Below, piece after piece: positions 19,045 through 27,711 of a DNA stretch of 64,000 bases. Below the pieces are notes generated by a model, which saw only the letters and a program-made list of their open reading frames with translations, was not told the DNA's origin and ran no database searches. How positions within the stretch are numbered: the first letter of the stretch is position 1; the number at the start of each line of letters is the position of its first letter. A program made the translations under genes and the position numbers. This DNA is from Ferruginibacter yonginensis (GTDB lineage Bacteria; Bacteroidota; Bacteroidia; Chitinophagales; Chitinophagaceae): contig NZ_JBHSCZ010000002.1 of assembly GCF_042651465.1 (NCBI RefSeq), positions 806,001-870,000 of the forward strand. Reading direction: 5' to 3'.

Positions 19045-20391
19045 TTAAAATGATCGATCAAATTGTATGCGACTACCTTTGTGTGATGCATTGATGTGGC
19101 CATTTCCATAAACGATATTGCCATTAACCATTGTTTGTTCTATTGTAGCAGGAAACGTAAACTGTTCTAATGGGCTCCAACCACATTTGTATAAAATATT
19201 TTCTTTTGTTACGGTGTAAGGTTGGTTGAGGTTTACCATCACTAAGTCAGCAAAATATCCTTCCCTAATAAAACCACGTTCTTTAATTTGAAAACAAGTA
19301 GCAACAGCATGGCTCATTTTTTCAGCAATTTTTTCTAAACTAATATAGCCTTGTTGGTGGTAGTGCAACATAAGTTGTAAGGAGTGTTGTACTAATGGTA
19401 AACCTGCATGTGCTTTTTCGTAAGGCGGCTCTTTTTCACTAAGTAAATGTGGTGCATGGTCAGTGGCAATTACATCGAGGCGATCATCTAACAATGCTTG
19501 CCACAGCGCTTTGGCATTTTTAGGGCCTTTAATAGCAGGGTTACATTTTATTTTATAACCCAAAGTATCATAATCTGTTGCGTTAAAATGTAGGTGATGT
19601 ACACATACTTCGGCTGTTATACGTTTATCTTTTAACGGTAGCATATTGCCGAATAGTTGTAATTCTTTTTCAGTTGATATATGTAAAATGTGTAAACGAC
19701 TATTATATTTTTTTGCAAATTGAATAGCGGTTAACGATGATTCAAAGCAAGCTTCATCATTTCTTATGATAGGATGATCAGCCGCTTCTAAGTTTGGTTT
19801 AATTGCTTTTTGATGAGCATATCGTTCTGTAATAATTCTTTCATCTTCACAATGCGTTGCAATTAAAACCTCACTGTTGCTAAAAATAGCATCAAGCGTA
19901 GCATGGTTGTTTACCAACATATTACCAGTGCTACTACCCATAAAAATTTTTAAACCACATATATCATTTTTTAGTTGGTTTACTTTGAGTGCTTCTTCTT
20001 TGTTATCATTACTCACACCCATAAAAAATGAATAATTTGCGGCTGATGTTGCAGCGGCAATTGCATATTTTTCTTCTAACAACTCAATGGTAAGTGCATT
20101 TGGTATGGTATTAGGCATTTCCATAAACGTGGTAACACCACCTGCAACCGCTGCCCTGCTTTCACTTTCAATATTGGCTTTGTGGGTAAGCCCTGGTTCT
20201 CTAAAATGCACTTGATCATCAATAACTCCAGGAAAAAGGTGTTTATTTTCACCATTAATTTCTATTACGTTGCCTTTTTCTGTAATATTGGGAGCAATTT
20301 TTTCAATTCTATCATTTTTAATCAACACATCTGTTGTATCAATTTTTCCTTCATTTACGGTAAGTATGTTTTTAAAAAGATACTTTTGCAT
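19045..20391 (-). CDS. pyrC: Dihydroorotase
   Basis: About 448 residues from the ATG at 20391 (MQKYLFKNI); an ATG ten codons upstream is less likely. It closes carbamoyl-aspartate to dihydroorotate in pyrimidine synthesis. The amidohydrolase landmarks are IDDQVHFREPGLTHKA near residue 60, the candidate bridging Lys in CGLKIFMGSS, ATHCEDE, LHILHIST and the catalytic Asp in VIATDHAPH. The usual HxH metal motif reads QVH here, with Gln for the first His; from memory this is common in Bacteroidota PyrC. The enzyme otherwise looks complete. Confidence 0.92.
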   Translation of the reverse strand: MQKYLFKNILTVNEGKIDTTDVLIKNDRIEKIAPNITEKGNVIEINGENKHLFPGVIDDQVHFREPGLTHKANIESESRAAVAGGVTTFMEMPNTIPNALTIELLEEKYAIAAATSAANYSFFMGVSNDNKEEALKVNQLKNDICGLKIFMGSSTGNMLVNNHATLDAIFSNSEVLIATHCEDERIITERYAHQKAIKPNLEAADHPIIRNDEACFESSLTAIQFAKKYNSRLHILHISTEKELQLFGNMLPLKDKRITAEVCVHHLHFNATDYDTLGYKIKCNPAIKGPKNAKALWQALLDDRLDVIATDHAPHLLSEKEPPYEKAHAGLPLVQHSLQLMLHYHQQGYISLEKIAEKMSHAVATCFQIKERGFIREGYFADLVMVNLNQPYTVTKENILYKCGWSPLEQFTFPATIEQTMVNGNIVYGNGHINASHKGSRIQFDRSF

Positions 20392-20436
20392 ACAATTATT
20401 CGTTAGAGTTATAATTATCAAAAAATACTAAACTAC

Positions 20437-22161
20437 ATGCAAATTATTAAAAGCTTTATCAAATTAATGGTTTTTGTTTGCCCATTTACTGCCGCAGCAC
20501 AATCAACCTATTTAAACCAAGGGTCAAGAGAAGCACATTTTATTGATCGCATGGAAATAAAGCAGCAATACAATACAGATTTAAATTTTTCAACTTTACG
20601 CCCTTTCAACCGTAAGTACATTGTAAAAGAAGCTACTTTTTTAGATAGTGCACGTATGGGCTACAGCGATAGCATGGGGGTTGATAAATTTAAAGAGTGG
20701 ACCGACCTTGATTTAACGCCAGTAGATGAATATAATTTGCAAAGTTTACTCATGAACAATAGTGAATGGGTAACTACACCAAAAGAAAATTTTTTAAGTA
20801 AGAAGCCTCTTTTTAATACATTCTATAAAACGAAAGCTAACTTTTTAGAAGTTAATAATAAAGATGTATTTATTGCCATTAACCCTATTTTACAAATTCA
20901 TCAAGCTGTTGAGCCAGGTTACGATGAAGGCATATTTTTAAACTCAAGAGGTGTTAGCGTACGTGGCCTCATTGGTAAAAAAATTGGCTTCTCCACTTTC
21001 TTAACAGATAACCAAGAAAGAGGGCCACGTTTTTTTCAACAGCAGGTAAATCAATACAATGCAGTGCCTGGTGTAGGTTTTTATAAAGAATTTAAAAAAA
21101 CAGGGGTTGATTATTTTGATGCTCGAGGATATTTTACTTTCAATGTAGCCAAGTTTATAGATGTACAATTTGGGCACGATAAAAATTTTATTGGTAATGG
21201 TTACCGCAGCTTATTTTTAAGTGATTGGGGTAATAGTTATTTGTTTGCAAAACTGAACACAAAAGTGTGGAAGTTTAATTACCAAAATATTTTTATGGAG
21301 TTAACACCCCAGTTTAGAAAAAATAGAAGTAACGATACACTCATTGACAGAAAATATGCAGCCATACATCATTTGAGTATGAACGTTACGAAGTGGTTGA
21401 ATATTGGTTTATTTGAGGGTATTGTTTTTGGTAGAAAAAATAGATTTGATTTTCAATACCTCAACCCAGTTATTTTTTACAGACATGTAGAGGGCTCAGT
21501 AGGTAGCCCTGATAATGCCTTGGCCGGTATTGATTTTAAAGCAAATGTTGCACATAGGTTACAGTTTTATGGCCAGTTTTTGTTAGATGAGTTTATTTTA
21601 GGTGAAGTTAAAAACAACCCTACTAGTTGGGTAAATAAGTTTGGTATACAAGCAGGCGTAAAATATGTAGATGCATTTGGTGTTAAAAACTTAGATGTGC
21701 AAGGTGAGGTAAATAGGGTACGTCCGTTTACTTATAGTCACAACGATTCTATTTCAAATTATACTCATTATAACCAACCTTTAGCACACCCATTAGGCGC
21801 TAATTTTACAGAGGTTATTGGCATTGCTCGTTACCAACCTATACCACGTTTAACTATTGATGCTCGAGCTATTTATTACCAGCAAGGGTTGGATAGCGCA
21901 GGTATTAATTTTGGTAGTAATATTTTTGAGTTAAACACAACCCGTATAAAAGATAATGGTTTTAAAGTTGGTAGCGGAGCAAAGGCAACCTGTTTTAATG
22001 GTACGATGTTAATTTCATACGAATTAAAAACCAATTTGTTTTTAGATGCTTCTTTACAACATAGAACCTACAGTATTGCTAACCTTCCCGGTCAAAGTAA
22101 TACTACTTTGTTTACAGCAGGTATTAGATTGAATATGTTTAAACGTCAATACGATTTTTAA
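20437..22161 (+). CDS. Outer-membrane protein, Wzi/RemB-like
   Basis: A 574-residue exported protein with a signal peptide (about 1-21, cut after TAAAQ). The remainder is rich in alternating aromatic/polar strands typical of outer-membrane barrels and ends in Phe (KRQYDF). Motifs VQFGHDKNFIGNGYRSLFLSD and LNPVIFYRHVEGSVGSPDN resemble the capsule-assembly Wzi family and the gliding-related RemB proteins of Bacteroidota. It may bind or anchor surface polysaccharide. It diverges from pyrC and converges on porT. Confidence 0.7.
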   Translation: MQIIKSFIKLMVFVCPFTAAAQSTYLNQGSREAHFIDRMEIKQQYNTDLNFSTLRPFNRKYIVKEATFLDSARMGYSDSMGVDKFKEWTDLDLTPVDEYNLQSLLMNNSEWVTTPKENFLSKKPLFNTFYKTKANFLEVNNKDVFIAINPILQIHQAVEPGYDEGIFLNSRGVSVRGLIGKKIGFSTFLTDNQERGPRFFQQQVNQYNAVPGVGFYKEFKKTGVDYFDARGYFTFNVAKFIDVQFGHDKNFIGNGYRSLFLSDWGNSYLFAKLNTKVWKFNYQNIFMELTPQFRKNRSNDTLIDRKYAAIHHLSMNVTKWLNIGLFEGIVFGRKNRFDFQYLNPVIFYRHVEGSVGSPDNALAGIDFKANVAHRLQFYGQFLLDEFILGEVKNNPTSWVNKFGIQAGVKYVDAFGVKNLDVQGEVNRVRPFTYSHNDSISNYTHYNQPLAHPLGANFTEVIGIARYQPIPRLTIDARAIYYQQGLDSAGINFGSNIFELNTTRIKDNGFKVGSGAKATCFNGTMLISYELKTNLFLDASLQHRTYSIANLPGQSNTTLFTAGIRLNMFKRQYDF

Positions 22162-22178
22162 GAAAATATAATCATAAT

Positions 22179-22212
22179 AAAAAAAGGCAAACTTTTAAGT
22201 TTGCCTTTTTTT
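22179..22212. terminator. Bidirectional terminator, 16-bp perfect stem
   Basis: A stem of seven A, GGC, AAACTT pairs with its exact complement across a TT centre and ends in seven T. It lies between the Wzi-like gene and the converging porT, and its last bases overlap the porT stop codon. Confidence 0.9.
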
Positions 22213-22945
22213 ATTCGACTGTAAGTGATAAGGTGATGGACCTTGAGTTAAGCCGATCAATGGTATTTGAATATTTTAAACTATTGTTAGGTGATAATAC
22301 ATTTTTTAAACCGTATGTTACTTTTAACTCAGGCGTAAGTACAAATACAGGAAAATATATATGGAAGCCAATACCTGCTTCAGCAGCATAATCTAGCTTT
22401 TGTAGCGTAATAATTTCATCGTTATTTTTTTTGCCAGCATTGGCTGCCAAATCATACTCCACTCTGCCACCGGCTAGCATGTACACTTTAAAATTGGCGA
22501 TTCTATCACTTGAAAATTTAAGTTGTAGAGGAAAAGCCAACGTAATACCTTGTACCTTTTTTGTAACCACACTGTCTTCTTTACGAACCCTATCGGGCTT
22601 ACTAAGCGTATACTGAAAGGCTTTTTCAGTAAATATTAAATTGAGGGGTTGGGTACGTATATCAAAATGTTGGTTCAAATTGAGGTTCACCATCCAAGCC
22701 AAATTAATACCGGTACTGTTGATACTTTCAATCACATTTACACTATCAAAACTTAAAAATTGTTTGCTATGGCCAATGTTGTAATGTGAACGGTTAATAC
22801 CAAAGTTGATACCGAATCGTATCAACTTTTCATCATGATCAATTAGGTTAATACCATCACGTAATTGGGCTTTACTCAAAATGGGTAAAGCCAATATAAT
22901 AACGGTTAAAGAATAAGTTATTTTGTTCCGCAATAGATGCTGCAT
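22211..22945 (-). CDS. porT: Type IX secretion outer-membrane protein PorT
   Basis: A 244-residue protein with an N-terminal signal segment (hydrophobic about 9-24, ending LSKAQ) followed by beta-barrel-like strands (FGINFGINRSHYNI, AGGRVEYDL, LTPELKVTYGLKNVL). Size and the location directly downstream of ubiE match porT/sprT, a required component of the type IX secretion system. The start overlaps the last 28 bases of ubiE, so the two are likely translated from one mRNA. Its presence fits the type IX sorting signal on the giant protein at 53.7-63.5 kb. Confidence 0.82.
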   Translation of the reverse strand: MQHLLRNKITYSLTVIILALPILSKAQLRDGINLIDHDEKLIRFGINFGINRSHYNIGHSKQFLSFDSVNVIESINSTGINLAWMVNLNLNQHFDIRTQPLNLIFTEKAFQYTLSKPDRVRKEDSVVTKKVQGITLAFPLQLKFSSDRIANFKVYMLAGGRVEYDLAANAGKKNNDEIITLQKLDYAAEAGIGFHIYFPVFVLTPELKVTYGLKNVLSPNNSLKYSNTIDRLNSRSITLSLTVE

Positions 22946-23661
22946 ATACCTAAGCTCAATGGTTTATTAATGGTTTGTGTAAAACCTACTTTTTCTAAAA
23001 TATTCAAAAAATCTTTTCCTTCAGGAAACTTTTGAATAGATTCATCTAAATATTTATAGGCTTCTTTATTTTTAGAAAAAAGCTTGCCAATATTGGGTGA
23101 AATTGCTTTCATATAAAAGTTATAAAAACCTTTAACCAGCGGTGTTTTGGGCCTACTAAATTCTAACACTACAAGTTTACCACCAGGCCTTAGTACTCGT
23201 CTTATTTCTGACAATCCTTTTTCTAATTGTTGAAAATTACGAACGCCAAAAGCAACTGTAACTGCATCAAAACTATTATCGCTGTATTGTATTGCAGCAC
23301 TGTCGCCGTTGTATAATTGAATAACAGTTTGTACACCTGCGGCTTCAATTTTTTTACGACCAATATCCAACATACCATCACTAATATCAATACCGATAAT
23401 ATTGGCTGGCTTTAATATTTTTTCAGTCATTAAAGCAACATCGGCTGTACCTGTTGCTACATCTAAAATTTTCTGCGGATGAATGTCTTTTAAATAACTA
23501 ATAGCTTGTTTGCGCCAGCGCACATCAATACCTGCGCTCAAAAACCTATTCAAAAAATCGTAGCGGTGGGCAATACTATCAAACATATTTGCCACCTGAT
23601 TTTTTTTACTCTCCTCAGAATCCTTATATGGTACTATTGTATCGTGATCGTATTTTTCCAT
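22918..23661 (-). CDS. ubiE: Demethylmenaquinone methyltransferase UbiE/MenG
   Basis: A 247-residue SAM-dependent methyltransferase that makes the last step of menaquinone synthesis. Motifs: NRFLSAGIDVRWRK, ILDVATGTADVAL (SAM site), GIDISDGMLDIGRKK, VTVAFGVRNFQ and EIRRVLRPGGKLVVLEF. A strong promoter lies so close to the ATG that the mRNA would be nearly leaderless. porT overlaps its 3' end. Confidence 0.95.
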   Translation of the reverse strand: MEKYDHDTIVPYKDSEESKKNQVANMFDSIAHRYDFLNRFLSAGIDVRWRKQAISYLKDIHPQKILDVATGTADVALMTEKILKPANIIGIDISDGMLDIGRKKIEAAGVQTVIQLYNGDSAAIQYSDNSFDAVTVAFGVRNFQQLEKGLSEIRRVLRPGGKLVVLEFSRPKTPLVKGFYNFYMKAISPNIGKLFSKNKEAYKYLDESIQKFPEGKDFLNILEKVGFTQTINKPLSLGICSIYCGTK

Positions 23662-23668
23662 CTTACTG

Positions 23669-23698
23669 CAAATATAAGTTGTTTAAAACAGCCATCAA
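23669..23698 (-). promoter_or_regulatory. ubiE-porT promoter
   Basis: On the minus strand TTG (23698-23696), a 19-base gap and TATATTTG (23676-23669) match the consensus fully. The ATG begins seven bases after the -7 box, so only a few leader bases would be transcribed. Confidence 0.7.
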
Positions 23699-23713
23699 TT
23701 GCACAAGTTTGTA

Positions 23714-23741
23714 TTTGATGCACATATAAAAGTTAAATTTG
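23714..23741 (+). promoter_or_regulatory. engB promoter
   Basis: TTTG at 23714-23717, a 16-base gap and TAAATTTG at 23734-23741 precede the engB start by about 20 bases. Confidence 0.5.
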
Positions 23742-23762
23742 CATATATTTTAAAATAAAGTG

Positions 23763-24422
23763 ATGCATATTAAAAGAGCTGTTTACGTAATTAGTAGTCC
23801 TGATTTTGAAAAGTGCCCTCAGCCTGATAGGCCTGAGTATGCATTTATTGGGCGAAGCAATGTGGGTAAATCATCGCTCATAAATATGCTGTGTAATAAT
23901 GATAAATTAGCTAAAACATCGGGTTCGCCAGGTAAAACACAAATGATCAATCACTTTGAAATTACCAGTAATAATGGCGAAGAGGGTAAAAAAGCAGTAG
24001 CCGATTTACAATGGTATTTGGTTGATTTGCCGGGGTATGGCTTTGCAAAAGTGAGTATAAGTAGCCGCCGTAAATGGGAGCAAATGATTGAAAATTATTT
24101 ACGCAAACGTGAAAACCTTACCCAACTTTTTGTTTTAATTGATGCTAGGCATTCACCTCAAAAAATTGATTTAGAATTTTTAGAACAACTTAAAAAATGG
24201 CAAGTGCCGTTTAGTTTGGCATTTACGAAAAGTGATAAAGAATCGCAACGTATTGTAAGTAAAAATGTAAAAGATTTTTTAGAAGCAATGCGCCAAACTT
24301 GGCAATTTTTACCAAGGCATTTTGTTACAAGTGCCGTAAAAAAGCAGGGGCGTCAAAAACTGTTAGATTATATTGGAGAAACCAATGACGAAATATTGTT
24401 GACAGCCGAAAAGAAAAAATAA
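23763..24422 (+). CDS. engB: Ribosome biogenesis GTPase EngB (YsxC/YihA)
   Basis: About 219 residues. G1 GRSNVGKSSLINML, G2 region SGSPGKTQMINHF, G3 DLPGYGFAK and G4 FTKSDK are present in the order of the EngB family, which helps mature the large ribosomal subunit. A GTG codon directly before the ATG at 23763 could be used instead, adding one residue. A hairpin directly follows the stop. Confidence 0.94.
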   Translation: MHIKRAVYVISSPDFEKCPQPDRPEYAFIGRSNVGKSSLINMLCNNDKLAKTSGSPGKTQMINHFEITSNNGEEGKKAVADLQWYLVDLPGYGFAKVSISSRRKWEQMIENYLRKRENLTQLFVLIDARHSPQKIDLEFLEQLKKWQVPFSLAFTKSDKESQRIVSKNVKDFLEAMRQTWQFLPRHFVTSAVKKQGRQKLLDYIGETNDEILLTAEKKK

Positions 24423-24423
24423 A

Positions 24424-24450
24424 GGGAATCGGTCCCTAACACCGACTCCC
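24424..24450. terminator. Hairpin after engB, likely terminator
   Basis: GGGAATCGGT pairs with ACCGACTCCC at nine of ten positions over a seven-base loop, directly after the engB stop. No strong T-run follows on the plus strand, so termination may be partial. Confidence 0.5.
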
Positions 24451-24556
24451 TTAGCATTAACACATGAATCTACCTTACTGCGTTAAATGTTTTATTTTGT
24501 CTTACGCAACTAAAACGCATTTTTAGTAGAATTAGTATATTATCATGATAGTTTTT

Positions 24557-24919
24557 TTAAAATTGATTGGTTGCTAATAAAACCAATGTGCAGGCTTCTA
24601 TAGTTTGAATACCTTTTTCAGTTGCTATTTTTTCAAGTGTTTTATTTTCTGTGCCTGGGTTAAATATAATTCGTTTAGGATGTAACGATAAAATATAGTC
24701 ATAATATGGTTGCTGATTGGTAGGGTTGAGGTACAATGTTACTGTATCAACATCATTGATATCAGGTGTTTCTTTTATAATAGGTGTATCGTTAATGGTA
24801 CCTATTTTATTGCCAATAGCCACTACAGGGTGTTGGTGCAGTTGTAGTTTTTTTACTGCCATATTGCTGTATCGTTCTGTATTGGTAGAGGCTCCTAAAA
24901 CCATTGTCTTCTTTTTCAT
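24557..24919 (-). CDS. CoA-binding domain protein (YccU-like)
   Basis: A 120-residue single-domain Rossmann protein. The N-terminal VLGASTNTERYSNMAVKKL and the segment VDTVTLYLNPTNQQPYYDYIL match the small CoA_binding family. In larger enzymes this fold is the nucleotide-binding part of succinyl-CoA or acyl-CoA synthetases; stand-alone versions have no fixed role. It is the last gene of a minus-strand group with the DCC and GbsR/MarR genes (21 bases after the DCC stop). Confidence 0.8.
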   Translation of the reverse strand: MKKKTMVLGASTNTERYSNMAVKKLQLHQHPVVAIGNKIGTINDTPIIKETPDINDVDTVTLYLNPTNQQPYYDYILSLHPKRIIFNPGTENKTLEKIATEKGIQTIEACTLVLLATNQF

Positions 24920-24940
24920 AATATCATTTTTGTAGCATTG

Positions 24941-25354
24941 TTAACTTAAAAATTTGCTAGCTAGTTGTGGGCTTGGTAACATACAAACCTCTCTTTTCCC
25001 AAACCATTTATACCTATTTTTTGCAATAACATCGTACACTTTATTGCGTATAAAAGCAGGCACAATCATAAAGGCGTATAATAATTTAATTGGCCCATTT
25101 AATTGCTGTGTTATTTTTAATGCAGCGGTTGATTGGGTATAAGTTTTGTTATGTTGAATTAACACAAACGAACTAAAATTGCTGGTTGGTAATTCATAAG
25201 TTTTTAGTAATTGTTGCCCAATGGCAGATTGTAATGAAGCGAATTTGAAAATATTTTTTTTATCATGCTTAATAATGAATTGAACTGAGTTGTTGCATAA
25301 ATTACAAACTCCATCAAACAAAACAATTGCGGTATTATTGGTTAAATTATCCAT
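24941..25354 (-). CDS. DCC (DUF393) family thiol oxidoreductase-like protein
   Basis: A 137-residue protein with the family signature VLFDGVCNLCNNSVQFIIKHD, where CxxC follows the Asp that gives the family its name, and the ending YDVIAKNRYKWFGK. These proteins have a thioredoxin-like fold and are presumed redox-active. Its ATG directly abuts the stop of the GbsR/MarR gene (TAA then ATG), indicating translational coupling. Confidence 0.88.
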   Translation of the reverse strand: MDNLTNNTAIVLFDGVCNLCNNSVQFIIKHDKKNIFKFASLQSAIGQQLLKTYELPTSNFSSFVLIQHNKTYTQSTAALKITQQLNGPIKLLYAFMIVPAFIRNKVYDVIAKNRYKWFGKREVCMLPSPQLASKFLS

Positions 25355-25858
25355 TTACTTAAAAAGTTTTATTACAGCATTGATAAACCGGTTTTCTTCA
25401 GCTTTGATCATTACATCAATTAAACTATCGGCATGGCTGCCTAATTTTTTTATATCGCTTACTACTTTTAAAAACTGCTTACTTTCATCATCTTTAGGGT
25501 TGTCAATATTTTCAAGTTGTCCTAATAATTTCAGCATAGGGTCTAACTCTCTTTTTTTACGTTCTTTAATAATTTGAGTAGCTACTTTCCATATATCTTT
25601 ATCTGCTGTAAAATATTCTTTTCGTTCACCCGGTACTATAACACGTTCTACCAACCCCCAACTAATTAAATCACGAATGTTCATGTTTACATTGCCTCTG
25701 CTAATGTTGAGCTGTTCCATCATATCATCTTGCGTTAATGGTTGCTCACTAATCAATAATAATGCATGAATTTGAGCCATAGTACGGTTGATGCCCCATT
25801 GGGTGCCAAATGCGCCCCAGCTATTAATGAATTGTTGTTTTGCTTCTGTAATGGTCAT
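25355..25858 (-). CDS. GbsR/MarR-family transcriptional regulator
   Basis: About 167 residues from the ATG at 25858 (MTITEAKQQF); an upstream ATG seven codons away is less likely. The winged-helix region reads WGINRTMAQIHALLLISEQPLTQDDMMEQLNISRGNVNMNIRDLISWGLVERV, typical of GbsR-type regulators, and the C-terminal half is helical and probably dimerises. A perfect inverted repeat overlaps its own promoter, suggesting autoregulation. It leads the DCC and CoA-binding genes. Confidence 0.88.
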   Translation of the reverse strand: MTITEAKQQFINSWGAFGTQWGINRTMAQIHALLLISEQPLTQDDMMEQLNISRGNVNMNIRDLISWGLVERVIVPGERKEYFTADKDIWKVATQIIKERKKRELDPMLKLLGQLENIDNPKDDESKQFLKVVSDIKKLGSHADSLIDVMIKAEENRFINAVIKLFK

Positions 25859-25879
25859 AATACATTGAAAAATGAACAT

Positions 25880-25922
25880 TAAAGTTAGTTTAGTTTATTG
25901 AGTTTTCAATAAATATTGAAAA
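25880..25922 (-). promoter_or_regulatory. Promoter and likely autoregulatory operator of the GbsR/MarR gene
   Basis: The inverted repeat TTTTCAATA-AA-TATTGAAAA (25903-25922) is perfect. The minus-strand promoter uses TTG inside it (25909-25907), a 19-base gap and TAACTTTA (25887-25880). A bound dimer would cover the -33 box. Confidence 0.6.
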
Positions 25923-25953
25923 TATTAACGTTGTATACAACTATGTGCAACAA

Positions 25954-25981
25954 AAAAGCCTTCGTAAAAACGAAGGCTTTT
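25954..25981 (-). terminator. Intrinsic terminator of pdhC
   Basis: AAAAGCCTTCGT pairs with ACGAAGGCTTTT over an AAAA loop, 18 bases past the pdhC stop, with a T-run on the minus strand. Confidence 0.85.
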
Positions 25982-25998
25982 AAAGAATTAAAATATAG

Positions 25999-27633
25999 TT
26001 ACACCAGCATGGTTACTGGGTTTTCAATGAATTTTTTCAGTGTTTGTAAAAATGCAGCACCTACAGCACCATCAACACTTCTATGATCGCAACTGAGGGT
26101 TACTTTCATAATGTTGGCTACGGCGAACTGGCCATTTTTACTAACAACGGTTTCTTTAATAGCGCCAACGGCTAAAATGCAACTATCTGGAGGGTTGATG
26201 ATGGCAGTGAACTGCTCAATATCCATCATTCCAAGGTTAGATATGGTGAAAGTGTTGCCACTAAATTCGCTAGGTTGTAATTTTTTATCTTTTGCTTTAC
26301 CGTATAATGTTTTAGCATCGGCAGCAATTTGTGATAATGATTTTTGATCAGCAAATTTTATAACAGGTACAATTAAGCCGTCAGGCAATGCCAAGGCAGA
26401 ACCAATATGTATATGATTGTTGATTCTAATGTAATCGCCCATCCAACTGCTGTTTACATCGGGGTGTAAACGTAATGCTGATGCAGCTGCTTTTATAAGC
26501 ATATCGTTGAACGATACTTTAACCGGACTAACCTCATTAATTGCTGCACGTGCAGTAATGGCATTGTCCATATTAATTTCCATCGTTAAGTAAAAGTGTG
26601 GCGCACTAAATTTACTTTCACTTAAGCGACGTGCAATGGTTTTACGCATTTGCGTTAATTGTAAATCAGTGAAAGATTCTTCACCTTGTACCGCATTCGT
26701 AATAGTGGTCGTTGCTTTTGTAGGTGCAGCAGCAGGTGCCGCTGTTTCTTTAAAGCCTTCAATATCTTTTTTTGTAACACGACCACCATCGCCAGTACCA
26801 GCCACTTTAGTAATATCTACACCTTTTTCAGCAGCCATTTTTTTAGCAAGTGGCGAAGCTTTTACCCTATTGCCATCGGTACTGTTGTTAGTTGTTTCAG
26901 TAGTTGCAGCCGCTGTTGCATTTTCTGTAGCTGGCGCTTCGGTTGAGGCAGGTGCAGCACTGTTATTGGCTGCGTTAGCACCACTTTTTTCGGCAGCAAT
27001 ATATGCACTTACATCAGTACCTGGTTTACCAACAATGGCAATAATTTCATTAATTTTTGCAGCGTTTCCAGCTTCAACACCAATGTACAATAACGTTCCA
27101 TCTTCGTAACCTACTACTTCCATAGTAGCTTTATCAGTTTCCACATCAGCTAATACATCATCCGCTTTAACTTGATCACCCACTTTTTTGTTCCAAGCAA
27201 CAATTTTACCTTCTGTCATGGTATCGCTTAAAAGCGGCATTCTTATTTCTTTTGCGCCAGCAGGTAAACTCACTTTTGCTGTTGATGTTACTGCTGCAGG
27301 CGCAGGTGTTGTTTCAACAGGTGCTGCTGCTGGGGCTGTTGTAGCCGCCACTGGAGCAGCATTTTCACCATCTAATAAATGTTTATAATCTTCACCATCT
27401 TTACCTACAATGGCAATAATTTGATTGATTTTTGCAGCTTCGCCAGCCGGAACACCAATGTACAACAACGTTCCATCAACGTAACCATTTACTTCCATAG
27501 TGGCTTTGTCTGTTTCAACATCAGCCAATACATCATCTGCCTTTACTTTATCGCCTACTTTTTTATTCCACGCCACAATCTTCCCTTCTGTCATCGTATC
27601 GCTCAATAGCGGCATCCTAATAACTTCTGCCAT
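25999..27633 (-). CDS. pdhC: Pyruvate dehydrogenase E2 (dihydrolipoamide acetyltransferase), two lipoyl domains
   Basis: A 544-residue E2 subunit. Two nearly identical lipoyl domains (about 1-78 and 128-205), each with the lipoylated Lys in DVETDKATMEV, are joined by Ala/Pro/Thr-rich linkers. The E3-binding domain follows (VKASPLAKKMAAEKGVDI, about 260-295), then the catalytic core ending in SCDHRSVDGAVGAAF with the active-site His. It transfers acetyl groups to CoA in the pyruvate dehydrogenase complex. E1 and E3 genes are not nearby. The close match of the two lipoyl domains points to a recent or gene-converted duplication. Confidence 0.93.
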   Translation of the reverse strand: MAEVIRMPLLSDTMTEGKIVAWNKKVGDKVKADDVLADVETDKATMEVNGYVDGTLLYIGVPAGEAAKINQIIAIVGKDGEDYKHLLDGENAAPVAATTAPAAAPVETTPAPAAVTSTAKVSLPAGAKEIRMPLLSDTMTEGKIVAWNKKVGDQVKADDVLADVETDKATMEVVGYEDGTLLYIGVEAGNAAKINEIIAIVGKPGTDVSAYIAAEKSGANAANNSAAPASTEAPATENATAAATTETTNNSTDGNRVKASPLAKKMAAEKGVDITKVAGTGDGGRVTKKDIEGFKETAAPAAAPTKATTTITNAVQGEESFTDLQLTQMRKTIARRLSESKFSAPHFYLTMEINMDNAITARAAINEVSPVKVSFNDMLIKAAASALRLHPDVNSSWMGDYIRINNHIHIGSALALPDGLIVPVIKFADQKSLSQIAADAKTLYGKAKDKKLQPSEFSGNTFTISNLGMMDIEQFTAIINPPDSCILAVGAIKETVVSKNGQFAVANIMKVTLSCDHRSVDGAVGAAFLQTLKKFIENPVTMLV

Positions 27634-27711
27634 AATATTATAGTTGTATAATTTTGCTTCGAAATTAATGCAAAAAAAATAAAATTGATTTGCATTGTTT
27701 AGTTTATCAAT

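Noticed and set aside
26636..27109. 157-codon plus-strand frame within pdhC
   Set aside because: Opposite the Ala/Pro/Thr-rich linker; low-complexity shadow.
27120..27610. Duplicated blocks in pdhC as a possible mobile or assembly repeat
   Set aside because: They are the two lipoyl domains of a normal E2 protein.
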